Source: Glycine soja (taxonomy: Eukaryota; Streptophyta; Magnoliopsida; Fabales; Fabaceae). Taken from it: DNA of 64,000 nucleotides. A program made the position numbers and the translations under genes. The notes under the pieces were generated by a model, which was not told the origin of the DNA, searched no databases, and saw only the letters and a list, made by a program, of their open reading frames with translations. Positions 23,101 to 36,325 of this stretch are shown here, one piece after another (position 1 is the stretch's first letter; the number at the start of each line of letters is the position of its first letter). The DNA lies in NCBI RefSeq assembly GCF_004193775.1, contig NC_041010.1, forward strand, positions 37,375,562 through 37,439,561. The letters are read 5' to 3'.

Positions 23101-24316
23101 TTATATCTATTCCCCATAAAATGCATTGATGGATTAGTGATCAACTGTAAATATCTCTTCTTTAGTTTAGGCACGGTTTTTGTTATTTTGTTTTGTCACT
23201 ACACATTAGTAGCATTTTGATACCATTATCTCAACTCTGGTGTATTCTTCAACACTATGGCATGTTGTTAGGTATAAATTCATTTATATGGTTATATGGT
23301 GTGGCCTATGTTAAGTTCAAAATGATGGAGGTTGTGCTTTAGACATACTTGGATGGCTAAAGATAGACTATAGGCACAGAGGTCATTAAAGCATATAAAT
23401 TGGATGTAGGCTGTGGCATTTCTTTATAAAGAAAATTTTGAATGTTCTTTTTAATTGCTCAAGTTCTTGTCTTGGTGGATGCATATCTCCTTATTTTGGT
23501 AAACAAATTAAACATTTATTAGGTGTTTCTGGGTAATATTTATGCCAATTATCTCATTTTATAGAGAAAGAACAAACACATACTCATAGTTATCCTTTTT
23601 GTCTTTTCAAAATGTTATCTTCACAAGTTCTTAAATTGATTTTATGAATGACTATTCAGGATAGTGGAACTGAGAAGCCTGTTGTTGCTTTTATTGCTGG
23701 TTTAACTGCTCCCCCTGGCCGTCGTATGGGTCATGCTGGAGGTAAGATTATTTCCAAATTTCTGGAACTGATGGCTTTTGATAGAAAATATCATTTCAGC
23801 ATGTTGCTTGACTCATCATGAATTAGGTTGTACCACTTATTGAACTGTGTTTGATAAGGTTGGATGCATCTTGGGCTTATGCAAAATATTTTAAGCTTAA
23901 TGTGTGTCACGATTTGACTAAATCCACTCAGGCACTCATCCACCCTCAATTGGATTTGGGGAAGAATTTGGCAGTAGGATTAATCATCTAGGATGGATTA
24001 CTTGAGTAATTAATAATCTGTATGTTCCTCTTGTGTAAAATGTCGTTGCATTTTGAAACTGAAGAAGTTAGCATGGGAAAATTGTAATTTTAGTGACACA
24101 ACAATAAAGCAATATCAGTTTCTAGTTTAGTTACGTTTTCATGTTTACGTGATATTAATCCTTCTTGCTTGTGCAGCTATTGTGTCGGGTGGCAAGGGCA
24201 CTGCACAAGACAAAATTAAAACCCTCAGGGAAGCTGGGGTCATGGTTGTGGAGTCCCCTGCCAAAATTGGAGCTGCCATGCTAGATGTTTTCAAGCAGAG
24301 GGGCTTGGTTCAATAG
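20122..24316 (+). CDS. Succinyl-CoA ligase (ADP-forming) alpha subunit, mitochondrial
   Basis: The TCA-cycle enzyme subunit that binds CoA and carries the phospho-histidine; with the beta subunit it makes ATP from succinyl-CoA. Seven exons: 20122-20307, 20420-20629, 21382-21552, 22044-22167, 22340-22401, 23660-23741, 24177-24316; total 975 nt, 324 aa, phases all consistent. The N terminus (about residues 1-28) is rich in Arg/Ser/Ala, as in a mitochondrial presequence. The CoA-binding Rossmann part begins at [20 protein letters not shown]; the ligase part has [30 protein letters not shown] and [13 protein letters not shown]. The active-site His is H276 in RRMGHAGA. Intron 2 begins with GC (GATATG/GCAAGT), since a GT choice nearby would create a stop. 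Length is slightly below the roughly 340 aa of Arabidopsis homologues. Confidence 0.96.
20930..21177. mobile_element. MITE in intron 2 of the succinyl-CoA ligase gene
   Basis: The ends CCTGGTTTGGATAAACTTCT and (reverse complement of the right end) CCTGTTTGGATAAACTTCTT form terminal inverted repeats. The interior is rich in GCTTATGCATAAGC-type palindromes. About 248 bp, noncoding. A relative lies at 60417-61000. The exact target duplication is not clear. Confidence 0.75.
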
Positions 24317-26833
24317 TTTGGGTTCATTTAATTTCATCAAGTCATTTTGGTTTCGATTATTTACAAACTGTTCAAAATTTCTTGATTCCCATTGGTAATG
24401 ATGGGCTATTTTTTTTTTTTTTTTTTAAGTTACGAGAGGGGCATTAAAATAAAATTCAAGATGCTTTATATTTGCGGAAAGTTTGATACAGTCTTTGAAC
24501 TCAGGTTTTTCTGGCGTTGATTTGTAAACACAATACCTTTGCCAATGAATTTATGGCAACTTCAAATGCTTGAGAACATATTCAAAAACTCGGTCGGATT
24601 GGAACTCGGTGGCATAACCGGACCAGTTTGGTAAATGGACCGGCCATGCATCTGGCCTGGTATGACCCAGCCGGTTTTGTGCAAACCCGGTGATCCGGTC
24701 AGTTTCTAATGGATTTTGGCGTAAAAAAAAAGTTACAAAACTGTCAAAGCCGTTTTGAACAAAATCTAAAAAATCTGTCCTTCTCTCAACCCTTTTCTTC
24801 ATTCTTTGATTTCCCTCAACAAGTTCTAACGGCAGGAAGCGGAAAAGAAAGCCCCAACCAGAAGCTTCTCTAACGCGGTCTACTAGTTTTTTGTCGAATA
24901 AGGTTAGCTTTTAGTTCTAGCTACATTATCTAATGGACCCGGATGTGCTTAGATTTGGAGTCACATAGGTACACAAATCTTAAAAAAGTAACAAATTACA
25001 CAATGCACTTACCTAGCTTAGCTGAGTGCGCTGCCACCATCCCTCATTTCATCCATTCATGTCCATTGCCCACTACATACACACACAAAAACACTTTTGC
25101 TTTTCTTTTTAGTGTTTTTGTGTAAGTGTAGTTTTCTTTTTGTTCTCATTATTCTTGTAACTATAATTTGATTGGTAATTATTATTTTAAAATTTATTTT
25201 TTACCAAGTCCAATATGTATTCTAGTGATAAAAAAAAGTCCAATATGTATTCTTGTATTCAATCTCTCACATATAGTTAATTTAATTGTAACCTCTTTAG
25301 ACCATATTCAAGTTGAATATTTTGTACATTCACTAGATCAAGCTTGCTGATAATGTTTAGGTGCACGTCGGGAAATTCATCCTTCAAAAGGGAAAAGAAA
25401 ATAGGATATAAATTATGGATGCTATCATGTTGATGCTATTTATGTTTTCATTTCAAAATTTATCATGGACTTGTGTAATTGTCTTATTGAATTAAGACTT
25501 GTGTTATCAATTTTAATATTTCAATTGTTATTTAGGATTTTAAAATATGAAAAAAAATTTATTAATCAAATAATGTTAGTTATATAGTTATATATAATAA
25601 ATACATATATAATTTTAAATTTTTTTAATACATATATACTGAATCAAAGTGAACTAATTACTGACTCATTATCTTGACTGGATCAATGACGAGATCAGAT
25701 TTCATAACTTTCTTTGAGAATGTTTGTGGTAGCCTTAATTGTGATGGATATATTTTAGTTATTGTGACATGTGAGAAGAAATAGATATACACGGACATCT
25801 AAACACTACCATTAGTCACTTTGGTGTTGCATATTAACTCTTGTTAGACTTTGAAAAGAACTATTTCCTCCAAATTTTAGGAATATAAATTCATTCCAGA
25901 TCTTTTGAATTGTTTTTAATCATCCATTTTAGTAATACTGTAGAATTTATGGGTGAATCTGGAGTATTTTTTGGCTGAGTCAAAGACTAATATTTAGAAA
26001 TAAATGAAATTCTCAAATATTGCTTTTAAGTCACATTTATAATTAAAATTTGTAAGTATTTTTTAATGCTCTTTTAAACTTTTAAAAGAAAGGAGATCTA
26101 ACTCACTTAAATGAGAATGATGTACGAATTACTATGAAAGTTTAGTGTTTTAGTTTGATTTTTACAGATAAAAAGGTTTTGAAATGTATTTAATTCACTT
26201 TTAAAGTTAAAATTTCAGATTTTTTTTAAATTCTAATATTTGTGTGTGTGGAAAGAGAGACGAGGGATCAATCGGGTGTAATTTAGATTTGTTATTTTTG
26301 TTACAATTTAGATTTGATTTAAACACACGTAATCTCATCGAATAATTTGTTTGCTACATAATTAATCAATCAAATCAATTAACCAAGTCAATTAATTAAT
26401 CAAATTCAATTCAAAATACAGCAATATTTTTAAGTCTAACTTAAACCCACGCATTCTATTTAAAACTCCGGAGTAAACAAACAACATTTGAGCACCAAAA
26501 AAGAAAAACTCTGCCCTAGTTGGCTCTGAAGAAAAAAGAATAAACACGTGAAATGTGCTGAGTAGTTGAGAATTGAGAGTGTTGACAGTGATACACCTCA
26601 GTGTTGTAGTACTAGTTATTAGTTTGGATCCTACGTTATATCTCTCCAAAAGTAGTAGAGTGTTTGGATTGGAATATCCACTATCCAAATCCTACCCTGG
26701 AATTAACAAACCGTTGACTCTTGACTCTTCTTCACTTTCTCGCTCTCTTCCCTTCCATCTCCACCAATTCAGATTCAGATCCACTGCACTGCACTCGTCC
26801 AATTTCACTCACTCTCACATTCCCAATTTCTCC
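24317..26833. other. Intergenic DNA between succinyl-CoA ligase and STT3B
   Basis: 24317-24500 is the 3' UTR side of the ligase gene. 24590-24720 is a CCGG-rich stretch (below). The remainder is AT-rich with short direct repeats such as AAGTCCAATATGTATTCT at about 25206 and 25238. The last few hundred bases, CT-rich with CACTTTCTCGCTCTC, are the likely STT3B promoter and 5' UTR. Confidence 0.5.
24585..24725. repeat. CCGG-rich dispersed-repeat fragment
   Basis: Multiple CCGG, ACCGG and GGTCCGGT-like motifs (AACCGGACCAG, GACCGGCCATG, GCCGGTTTTG, CCCGGTGATCCGG) in an otherwise AT-rich setting. Such motif clusters are common at the ends of plant hAT-type elements; the assignment is an inference and no ends were found. 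Confidence 0.35.
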
Positions 26834-26845
26834 ATGAAACCCTAA
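26834..26845 (+). promoter_or_regulatory. Four-codon uORF and telo-box before the STT3B start
   Basis: ATG AAA CCC TAA ends 8 nt before the STT3B ATG at 26854. The same bases hold the telo-box AAACCCTAA, a motif common in 5' regions of plant housekeeping genes. A 90-codon open frame from 26573 ends at the same TAA. Confidence 0.5.
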
Positions 26846-26853
26846 TTTCAGCC

Positions 26854-29800
26854 ATGGTTGTTACATCCAAACCTTCTCCAATGGCGCTAGATCTCAAAAC
26901 CTCCTTCACTCTCCCCAAAACCCTAAAGCTCAAGACGAAGCAGCAAGAGCTTCTGATCCGCGTCGCCACGCTCTCCCTCATCTACGTCCTCGCCTTCATC
27001 ACGCGCCTCTTCAGCGTGCTCCGCTACGAGTCCATGATCCACGAGTTCGACCCCTACTTCAACTACCGCACCACGCTCTTCCTCACTCGCAACGGCTTCG
27101 CCGAGTTCTGGAACTGGTTCGACTCGGAATCATGGTACCCGCTTGGCCGCATCATCGGCGGCACCCTCTACCCCGGACTCATGCTCACCGCCGCCGCCAT
27201 CCACTCCCTCCTCCGCTTCCTCCGCCTCTTCGTCCACATCCGCGAGGTCTGCGTCCTCACCGCGCCCTTCTTCGCCTCCAACACCACCCTCGTAGCTTAC
27301 TTCTTCGCGAAGGAGGTCTGGGACTCCGGCGCCGGCATCGTCGCCGCCGCGCTCATCGCGATCTGCCCCGGCTACATCTCCCGCTCCGTCGCGGGGTCCT
27401 ATGACAACGAGGGCGTCGCGATCTTCGCGCTGTTGCTCACCTTCTACCTCTTTGTGAAGGCGGTGAACACTGGCTCGCTGGCGTGGGCCCTGGGTTCGGC
27501 GTTCGGGTATTTCTACATGGTGTCGGCGTGGGGAGGTTATGTGTTTATAATAAACTTGGTGCCGCTTTATGTGCTGGTGCTGCTTGTGACGGGGAGGTAC
27601 TCGATGAGGCTCTATGTGGCGTATAACTGCATGTATGTGTTGGGGATGCTGCTCGCCATGCAGATTAGGTTTGTGGGGTTCCAGCATGTTCAGTCCGGCG
27701 AACACATGGCCGCCATGGGCGTGTTTTTCTTGCTTCAGGTTGATTCTGTTTTTTTTTTTTTAATGTGTAGGATTTTAGTGAGGATGGAAATTAGATGTTG
27801 TTCTTTAGGTGGTTTTGATGAGGTTTTGGAAAATGGTCTGTGACTCCTATTTCAGCTGCAATGTCGAGGTTTTTGCGATTTCTGCGCTGCAATATGTCAA
27901 GGTTTTTAGGATTTATGTGCCGCCAAGGTTTTAAATTGCGGTCACAGTTTTGTTGTGATCTTTGATGTTGCAGGAACTTTTGGACAAATGAGTGTAGGAT
28001 TTTAGCTGGACAGAAGTTTAGATGCAGTTCTTTAGGTAGTTCTGATGAGGTTTTAGTGAACTGTGTGCAACTGTGATTTCGGTTGCAATGTCAAGGCTTT
28101 TGGGATTTCTGCACCATAATTGACAGTCTGCGACTGCAATTTGGCTGCAATGTCATGGTTTTCAGCATTTGTGTGAGATTGTGATTTTGACTACAATGCC
28201 AAGGCTTTTGGGATCTTCACTTCTGCAATTGTGGCCACAATGGCAAGGTTTTTGTGATTTTTATGATCGCAATTGTGATAGCATTTATCCGCAATTTCCT
28301 GCAATGTTAGGATTACGACAACGATTATGGCTGCATTTGCCTTCAACATCAAGGATTATGAGGGAGTCGGGACTGTAATTTAAACCTTTGTTCTTGAATC
28401 AAAACTAGAATTTCACTTAGGTAATCTAGATAATAAATATTTGTTTGCATTAAATGTCAATTTAGATTACTAAGGTGAAACTTCAATTTTGATTGGAGAA
28501 CAAGAGTGAAAGCACATGAGGAACTGTACTTAAGTTTTGTCCTTTTATGGAAGGTGATTTTCTCTTTAAGGTCTAACTTGGGTTGTTTCCACAGGTGTTT
28601 TTCTTCTTGGATTGGGTGAAGCATTTGCTTAGTGACACCAAGTTGTTTCAGGCATTTTTGAGGATAACTGTGACTAGTGCGGTTGCTGTTGGTGCTGTTG
28701 CTTTGGGAGTGGGCATGGCGTCTGGTTATATATCTCCGTGGACTGGAAGGTTTTACTCTTTGCTTGATCCAACCTATGCTAAGGATCACATTCCGATTAT
28801 TGCATCTGTCTCTGAGCATCAGCCAACTGCTTGGTCATCCTTCATGTTTGATTTCCATATCTTGCTATTCCTTTTCCCTGCTGGCCTCTATTTTTGCTTC
28901 AAGCGCTTGTCTGATGCCACAATCTTTTTAGTTATGTATGGTCTTACAAGCATGTATTTTGCTGGGGTTATGGTTCGGTTGATTCTTGTTGCTACCCCTG
29001 CTGTGTGCCTCATTAGTGCTATTGCGGTTTCTGCCACTGTGAAGAATTTGACTCGGGTAGTGAGGGCCAAAAGCCAAGCTGTTCAAAGTGGATCTACAAA
29101 AGGAACTAGCTCTGCAAAAAGTTCTGCCAAGGTTAGATTCTTTTAAGTAGATTGTTGAGCAAAAGGCTTCTTCAGATGAGTTGCATTATATTGTGTTCAA
29201 TTTTTCTCTTTTTAATCACATGCTAATCCAGTAAATGGTTTACCTATCCTTCAATTTTGTCCACTTGCTCCATTTCATTAATTATAAGAAAGATGAATCA
29301 GTTGTTGCTTGGTATTTATAAACTAAGTAATTACTCAAATGCCATAATGTGCACCTAATAACAGGTACTATAATTGATGTGTTCTTTCACAACAATTATG
29401 TCATAGTTTTTAACTTCATTAGTTCATCTATTTTCAGCTAGAATCTTATAAATATTGTATTAGAATGGTGTTTTTGTGTCTTAATGTTATTGCGGTGAAT
29501 GTTGATGTGACAATTTAATAATAGGTGTATGATTACTGATGTGGTGCAGGGTGTAGTTGACAACTCCCAGCCTTTCCAAAAGAATGGTGCTATTGTGTTA
29601 CTCCTTGGTGCTTTCTATTTGCTCAGTAGATATGCCATTCACTGCACATGGGTCACATCAGAGGCTTACTCATCTCCCTCAATTGTCTTGGCTGCGAGGG
29701 GTGCCCATGGCAACAGGGTCATCTTTGATGATTATCGTGAAGCTTACTTTTGGCTTCGCCAGAACACTCCACAAGATGCCAAGGTGATGTCATGGTGGGA

Positions 29801-32185
29801 TTATGGCTATCAAATCACTGCCATGGGAAACAGAACAGTTATTGTTGACAATAACACCTGGAACAACACACACATAGCTACTGTTGGGCGAGCAATGTCA
29901 TCCTATGAGGATGAGGCTTATGACATAATGAGATCACTTGATGTTGACTATGTATTAGTTGTGTTCGGTGGTGTTACTGGTTATTCTTCTGATGATATAA
30001 ATAAGTAAGGCCATATGAAGTAATGTTTTGCTTTTACACTCCACATTTCCTCAATGCATGTGCACATTTCTTTACGAAAAATGCTACATAGATAATTCTT
30101 GCACTCAGAGCTTTGCACAAAACTTGCGAATGTGGTTTCATTAGAGTTGTTGAGCATATAGATATTTTAAGTGCAGTCACCCTAAGCTCAAGCCCTTTGT
30201 ATTGTGTAGGTAGCATTACTCTTTCTCTATTTTTGAGACCGATCATTCTCATCTTCAAAAGTTGGTGTATTATTTTTTACTCTGTCCTCATTATTTTGTT
30301 TCTTACCCCCCTGCCCCCCTTTCATATGCTATTACTAGCTTTCATAGTTTTTAAAAAATAATAAAGTTATAGGCATTCCATCATCAAGTTGGTGCAGACA
30401 GATTAGATTGACAGGCCATTTGAATGAAAACACGAACTAGGAAAACTTGGTTCATATATTTCTCTCATTTGTAGGTACTAGGTAGATTTACTGTTTTGGC
30501 TTGCAAAAACATCTCTAAGTTTCTAATTACTGACTTTTTGGATTGCGTTTGGATAGTATGTTGTTAGTTTTTTCTGCTGCAAAATTTTATTCAGTTTTGA
30601 AGGTATAATTATATATTTATTGATCATGTCCCAGATATAAACATTTCAGTTTTTCCTCTGATTTTTTATTTGTTCATTATTTTGATTTTTACAAGTATTT
30701 CTCTACCCTTCTACAATGCTTCCAGTGCTTTTGTATGATATTCCCAATTTTTGTGTAGATTTCTTTGGATGGTGAGAATTGGTGGTGGAGTTTTTCCTGT
30801 GATAAAGGAGCCTGATTACCTTGTCAATGGAGAATATCGTGTAGATAAAGGAGCAGCTCCAAAGATGTTGAACTGTCTTATGTAAGTTTTTTAGCACTCC
30901 TAGTTGGGCTTGGCATTTGAATTATCTTTCAAGTTCCAGCAAATCTGTATGCACACAGGTCTGTTGGTTTTGGTATAACAATATAGAAATAGTGACTGTC
31001 AAATCCCAAGACGCAAGAACACACTGTTTTCAATTTAAAAGTAACTTTGAAGCTAAAAAATTATATAATTACCAATCAGATTTAATTTTACTTTTAAAGC
31101 TTTTATTTTTTACTTTAAAGTAACTTTTAAGATCCTAAAAGTGAGCCAAATGCTACCCTAGTGCTTCCCCAGTGTGAATCAGGTGCTATTTTTTAAGCAC
31201 TGAAAAATGGAATAGAAACAGGAAACTATTCTGGACTTCAGGATACCATATTATATGTAAAGGCATGGAATAAATGGATACATAATGAATTTAATTGTAT
31301 TTTTCTTCATTTATGATTTAGGTACAAGCTGTCTTATTATCGGTTTGGGGAGCTGACAACAGAATATGGCAAACCACCTGGGTAAGTTTCATAGCACCTA
31401 TTGTTGCTACAGTTTAACAATAAAATTCCAAAAAATTTAGGGGCCCTTGCATTAGTGTTATTTACAAAGGGATTATGAAGAATTTATGCCACTTAATTAG
31501 CTATATGGAAATCATGCTTTCTGTTGATATCCGATATATGTTTTCATTTTCTTGGACTTGGATAAGTTTCTGAGTATTTGTATTTGATATAATATTTTCA
31601 TATAAGGATATGATAGGTAGCCTATGTTATGGATAAATTAAGGTCAAGATTTGATACTCAGTTTTATGGGCAGTTAGATTGAGATATTTACTCTCAACCT
31701 CTTGAATTCAAAATTCAGCCTCATATCAAACCTGTTAAAATTTCACAACCAGATGTTTCAAAGGCATGATTTCTTATATACCAGTGGCTATATCCATATT
31801 GTTTGTCCAATGACAAATCTGATTGAGGATTTCAAATTGCCAAGATAATGTGTGAATATTGAATGTACGCCTGTTAATATGTTTGAAATATTGTACATTT
31901 TTCTTTATTAACCTTGTCCAATGACAAGCCAGAATGAGGATTTCAAACGGGCAAGATAATAATTTGGGAATATTGTGTATGCGTGTTAACATGTTTTGTT
32001 TCAAGTATTTATATGATTTATTTATCTATTTATAACGTGTATCTTGCAATGACAGGTATGATCGTGCTAGAGGTGTTGAAATTGGAAATAAAGACATAAA
32101 GCTTGAGTACTTGGAAGAGGCTTTCACTACACAGAATTGGATAGTTCGTATTTATAAAGTGAAACCACCTAAAAACAGATGGTAA
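26854..32185 (+). CDS. STT3B: Oligosaccharyltransferase catalytic subunit STT3B-type
   Basis: Transfers the dolichol-linked glycan to Asn-X-Ser/Thr in the ER lumen; multi-span ER membrane protein. Six exons: 26854-27738, 28595-29131, 29550-30004, 30759-30881, 31322-31381, 32056-32185; total 2190 nt, 729 aa, all GT-AG and in phase. Visible features: hydrophobic segment from about residue 36; EFDPYFNYR with D66 of the first acidic motif; GSYDNE at 181-186; [10 protein letters not shown] in exon 2; the acceptor-recognition motif WWDYG at 556-560; DNNTWNNTH after it; C terminus KPPKNRW. The long 885-nt first exon is strikingly richer in G/C at third positions than the others. The N-terminal arm and exon pattern fit plant STT3B better than STT3A, judged from recollection of the Arabidopsis protein; confirmation needs alignment. 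It converges on the LysM gene. Confidence 0.95.
27840..28380. repeat. Degenerate tandem repeat in STT3B intron 1
   Basis: Diverged copies of a segment built on TTTGGCTGCAATGTCAAGG / TTTTGGGATTTCTGCA recur roughly every 60-90 bases (for example near 27860, 28090, 28150, 28190, 28240). A larger duplication pairs the stretch near 27770-27830 with that near 28000-28060 (TTCTTTAGGT.GTT.TGATGAGGTTTT). Confidence 0.65.
31795..32010. repeat. Imperfect tandem duplication in STT3B intron 5
   Basis: TTGTCCAATGACAA...GAGGATTTCAAA...CAAGATAAT...TGTTAA occurs at about 31803 and again at about 31915, a spacing of about 112 bases. No coding effect. Confidence 0.75.
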
Positions 32186-33885
32186 CTCTAAAAAAACAGC
32201 CCCAAAAAACAAAGACTACTCTTCGGGAAATGATAGCATTCTAGTGAACTTGAGCGCTGAAAATCTGTTAGATGCTACAGATTGTGGACTATTTTTGATG
32301 TAGAATTAGTTTAGGTAATTTGTGGATTTTTGAAATGTTACAGGTTTTATGACTTTTTGTCAACTTCCCAACTTAACCTATTGGCTTGGTACCACTTGTT
32401 TGACACAAATTATACAAGGTGGCCGGAATAGAACTGTGTAGAAACTAACTGAATCGTACAGGAGTGGCCAATAGCCTGATATTTCGTTCAAATTTTGGGT
32501 TATTTGATGTCACTCGGCTCGTTGTATGAAGGAAACGAGAAGATTATGCTATTTATAAAAAAAATTGCTTTTGGGGGTTAATGTTTTTAACCTTACTCAA
32601 GATTTTCTTTTTAAATCTCAATAACTGGTTTATCCAAGAAAAAAAATATCAATATATTAAAATCACTAGTGACGTGCGGTGCAAAGCACACCAACTAGAA
32701 TCTGATAGCTTGTTTGACACCAGAAGAATCTTCCTAAAATTATTGAAAGTAAATATTATAATTATTTTATTAAAACATGTACGCGTCTTAGATTTCATAC
32801 AGCTAATCGCTATCTAATAATTTGGGTCACACAGATCTTCAATTTCAACAATGATCATATTTCTCAGCGGGTCGGTAATGTGATTCAGCCATGTGCCTTT
32901 GTCATTATAACGTGTAATAGAAAGGGGGAACATGCATGTGAGTAATCCCTGCTTTGGAGGTAATTTGCTTTCAAATCAATTTTTAGCATTGCTTCTCCAC
33001 CAAAAGACAATTTTTCATGCCAATCTTTTTCATAAAATGGTCCTTGCTTAAATCGGTTTTGAAAGCACATTTATATCAAAAAGCACCCCCCTACCCCCCC
33101 TACTTTGCGTATGGACACGATAAAAGATCTTGTACAATGTAGGCATGATTGGAAGAACCACTTCATGGAACTGTTATATATTTATATTCATCATATATTT
33201 CGAATTCAAGACTGGCAAAAATCAACACATCAATTAGCAAAACCACAAAATAAGATGGAGTGCTTGATAGGTTTGATTATTACATGGATGGATGAGAATA
33301 CACTCAAATGTATCAACGTGAGTAAAAGAACTAATCCAATTGAATAGTACAAGCCACGGAGCTAGAAGAGTACCCATGTAAACATGGTTAACACAAATTA
33401 AATGGTATTGCAGTATAATGGGTCTCAAGAAAAAAAATGATAAATACTTGCACAATGTATTCAATAATAATAATAATTATGACATGATACAGTTAACCAC
33501 TTAACAGAATGGCTTTCACTTACTTGACTCGATCATTTAACAAAGGAAATAATCAATCTGTAAATAATAACTTTTTATCATCCAGGTGGGGTTGGACACA
33601 ATTACATTATTATTGGTACAATAGAAAAATCAGTTGCTTACCGTTTTCATGCACCTTCTCCTCAGTTGCTACTGCTGAAGCTTTTCTTCTTAGAAGGTCA
33701 TCTACCCCTTGCTAGGCCTGGAATAAATATCCTAATTGTGTATTTTTGTTTTTTTTTCCTCTTCTTTTTCATTTTCCTTTTCCTTCTTTCCAAGGCTTAC
33801 TAACCCAAAATAGTTGCATCTTGTTGCAATTTTTTGTTTGTGTAATGTCAAAAAATATTTTGCTCAAAAGGGGAACAATTTTACA
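32186..33885. other. Intergenic DNA between convergent STT3B and LysM genes
   Basis: Holds the 3' UTRs of both genes (STT3B side to about 32550, LysM side from about 33720). The middle has only short open frames without recognisable domains and a C-rich patch at 33085-33100. Confidence 0.5.
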
Positions 33886-36325
33886 CTAATCCAGGGCAGC
33901 TTTGCTTCTGCGGCCGGATATTGGGATAGGTAAACCATCAAAGATAGGTTTCGAAATGGCTGCTTGCAAGTCAGGTTTCAAGCCCCATATTGCAGGTGGC
34001 CAGGCTGCTGCTGAATTGTTCTTTTCCTGCTCTCTGAGGCTTGATGCGCTCGACGATTTGCGCACTCCGGAGAAGCCATCAGTAAATATAGATTCTCCCA
34101 ACCCCACTGGAATTGAATCTAACCATCCTGATTCTGACTCAGGGAACAGCGCTGCTCGACTAGCCGATTTCGGCCTCATGGCTAATGTTTTTCCAGTTGA
34201 AGAAAAACCATTTGATCCATTACCATTTCCTTCTTTCATAATTTTTTCTGGGGTACTGGCTCCGTTATCAACTTCAGCTTTCTGACGTCTTCGGACAGAT
34301 TTCTCATCAGACTTCTCAGCTCCTGCATCCCCAATTTCCGCAAGAGGCACATATTCATCATCCCCGGTCAGTAGATCATACACTAAATTTGTTGACCTGG
34401 GGTAATCATTTGATGCTGATGGCAGGTCAGAAATTGGCAAGGCTTTGGGAAGCCATTCCCCATTAGAATGATCAGAAGTTGAGGATGAATAAACTGCCAT
34501 TTCTGTTCCATTCAACGTATCTCTTGAATTTGAAGATTTGAGGCCATAGAATTTCTGTAAAATGCTCATAGCTGGAGAAATATTCGGTTGAGGTGGTTTC
34601 AGTCTTAAGGACTGGAGAGGTTCCTTCATGGCAGATTGACCTATGCGTAGGGGTTTCCTCTCACTGCTAGCATCTCTGCAATGAGTTTCAGTTAAAAATG
34701 AGTTTCCATTATCCAGCACAGAATTTTAAATCAAAGTGACTGGTTGGTGAAGCTTTGGTATCTGAAACAAATTCTAAGCATCAATCTTAAACTTAATTAT
34801 TGAATTATTACATTCATTGTACTTAAAATATTCAGCCTAAATAGCTGATACCTAAGCCTTTTTAATTTCAAATTAGAAGCAAGAACTGCAGTCAAAATCT
34901 AAAAGGAGTAGGTTCTCATGGGTGGATAATACACTACATAGAGGTATCTTGTAATTGTAAGTTATATCATAGAGGACATTGCAAAGCATTCCAGAAAAAA
35001 ACATTTAATTATTGCAGCATGACAAGGGGAAGAAAACTGAAATGAGTATGATAGTAGTACCCTGATTTTGTAGGTTCTTCATGTGGACCAGGAGAAGGAG
35101 ATGGCGGATGACGTCCTGGTAATGGAATTTTCAATGTCTTCAGTGCAAACATTTGAAGATCTGTGGCTAACCCATTCATCCTTTTGATGTCAGCTACCTG
35201 AATCATTAAAAGGAAATTTTATCGGAAGATTTCAGTATCATGTTATCGGAGAGCAATACATGCATGCACATCACATCAGCTACTACGTATTTTAGCTTGT
35301 TGGTCCTACATAACATAAGTTATTGACAGTCGTAAACAATCAAGGGTGAGGTGTATGTATCTCAAAAAGTGTATACTGCCATTAGCATAAGTGATTTTCC
35401 ATGTTATAAAATCATATATGTCTCTTATAAAGGCATTTCTACAAGACAATACATTGTGTCCATAAAAGTGATAGGTAAAGCATACAAGTAAATATTTGAC
35501 CAATGCAAAGAACAAATGACAAATTCAGAAGTGATTTCAATGCATGAGTTTCGAAACACCTGCTCCTCCCATCTTTCAGGCCAAAGTCAGATGGGAGGGG
35601 ATAAATTCTTTCTTCCCAAATTTCCCAACTTTTTCTCCCAAAAAGCAACTGCCAAAACTAAAAACCATCATTCCTGTTCCCATTCCCCTATTCACCAAAA
35701 ACATCCTAAAAATGGAGAATGGAACACAAAAGAAAGCACGGATTAAATACTTCCAAATAACCAGAACTATCCAAACTAAAAGTTCAACCCCTTTCAGAGA
35801 CTCTCCCCCCGTTGGCATTATTAATCATTAGAGGAAAAATTGAGGCACTTAACTCAAACGGTTGTCAGATCAGCTTACCCCTAATAAAGGATAAAAAACA
35901 AAACAAAACACACAACCTCCACCCCTCCAAAAAAAAAAATTGATAATTTAGAAAACCACAACACAACACAAAATCTGTATCTTGTATTATTGTCCATATA
36001 CATCTAAAACCCTTATAAAATAAACACCAATTTAGCCCCCCCTAAAAAGAACAAATGAAAAACCTATAAAACCCAAAACAGAAAAATATAAAAAGCAACC
36101 AACTTCACCATTCCTGAACCAATTCAAGGTCAGAAACAAAAAAATAAATAAAATGAATATCCAAAACAAAAAACAGGGAAAAAAAAACAAATAGTAATTT
36201 ACCTCAACACCGTACTTGATTGCCACACCAGCAAGAGTGTCAAGTTTTGAAACCTGGTGCTCTATATAACTCACCCCATTACCGCCGCCGCCGCCGCCGT
36301 TCTGCAACCCGTTTGACGGCGACAT
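33886..36325 (-). CDS. LysM domain-containing protein, non-secreted type
   Basis: Three exons on -: 36325-36203, 35197-35061, 34675-33886; 1050 nt, 349 aa, GT-AG introns and continuous phase. A single LysM domain spans about residues 20-70 (YIEHQVSKLDTLAGVAIKYG, VADIKRMNG, LKTLKIPLPG) and is split by intron 1 between GVE and VAD. LysM modules bind N-acetylglucosamine polymers, but this protein has no signal peptide or membrane segment, so a cell-surface chitin role is not supported. A Gly run (residues 10-15) precedes the LysM, and the long C-terminal part is Ser-rich and probably disordered (motif LLTGDDEYVPL). It resembles plant LysM proteins of the LYSMD1/2-like group of unknown function. 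Intron 1 is about 1 kb. Confidence 0.92.

Noticed and set aside
27130..27705. A 191-codon open frame on - opposite STT3B exon 1
   Set aside because: It is a composition shadow of GC-rich third positions; its product is a low-complexity acidic/Gly-rich string with no domain, while the + frame is a clear conserved enzyme.
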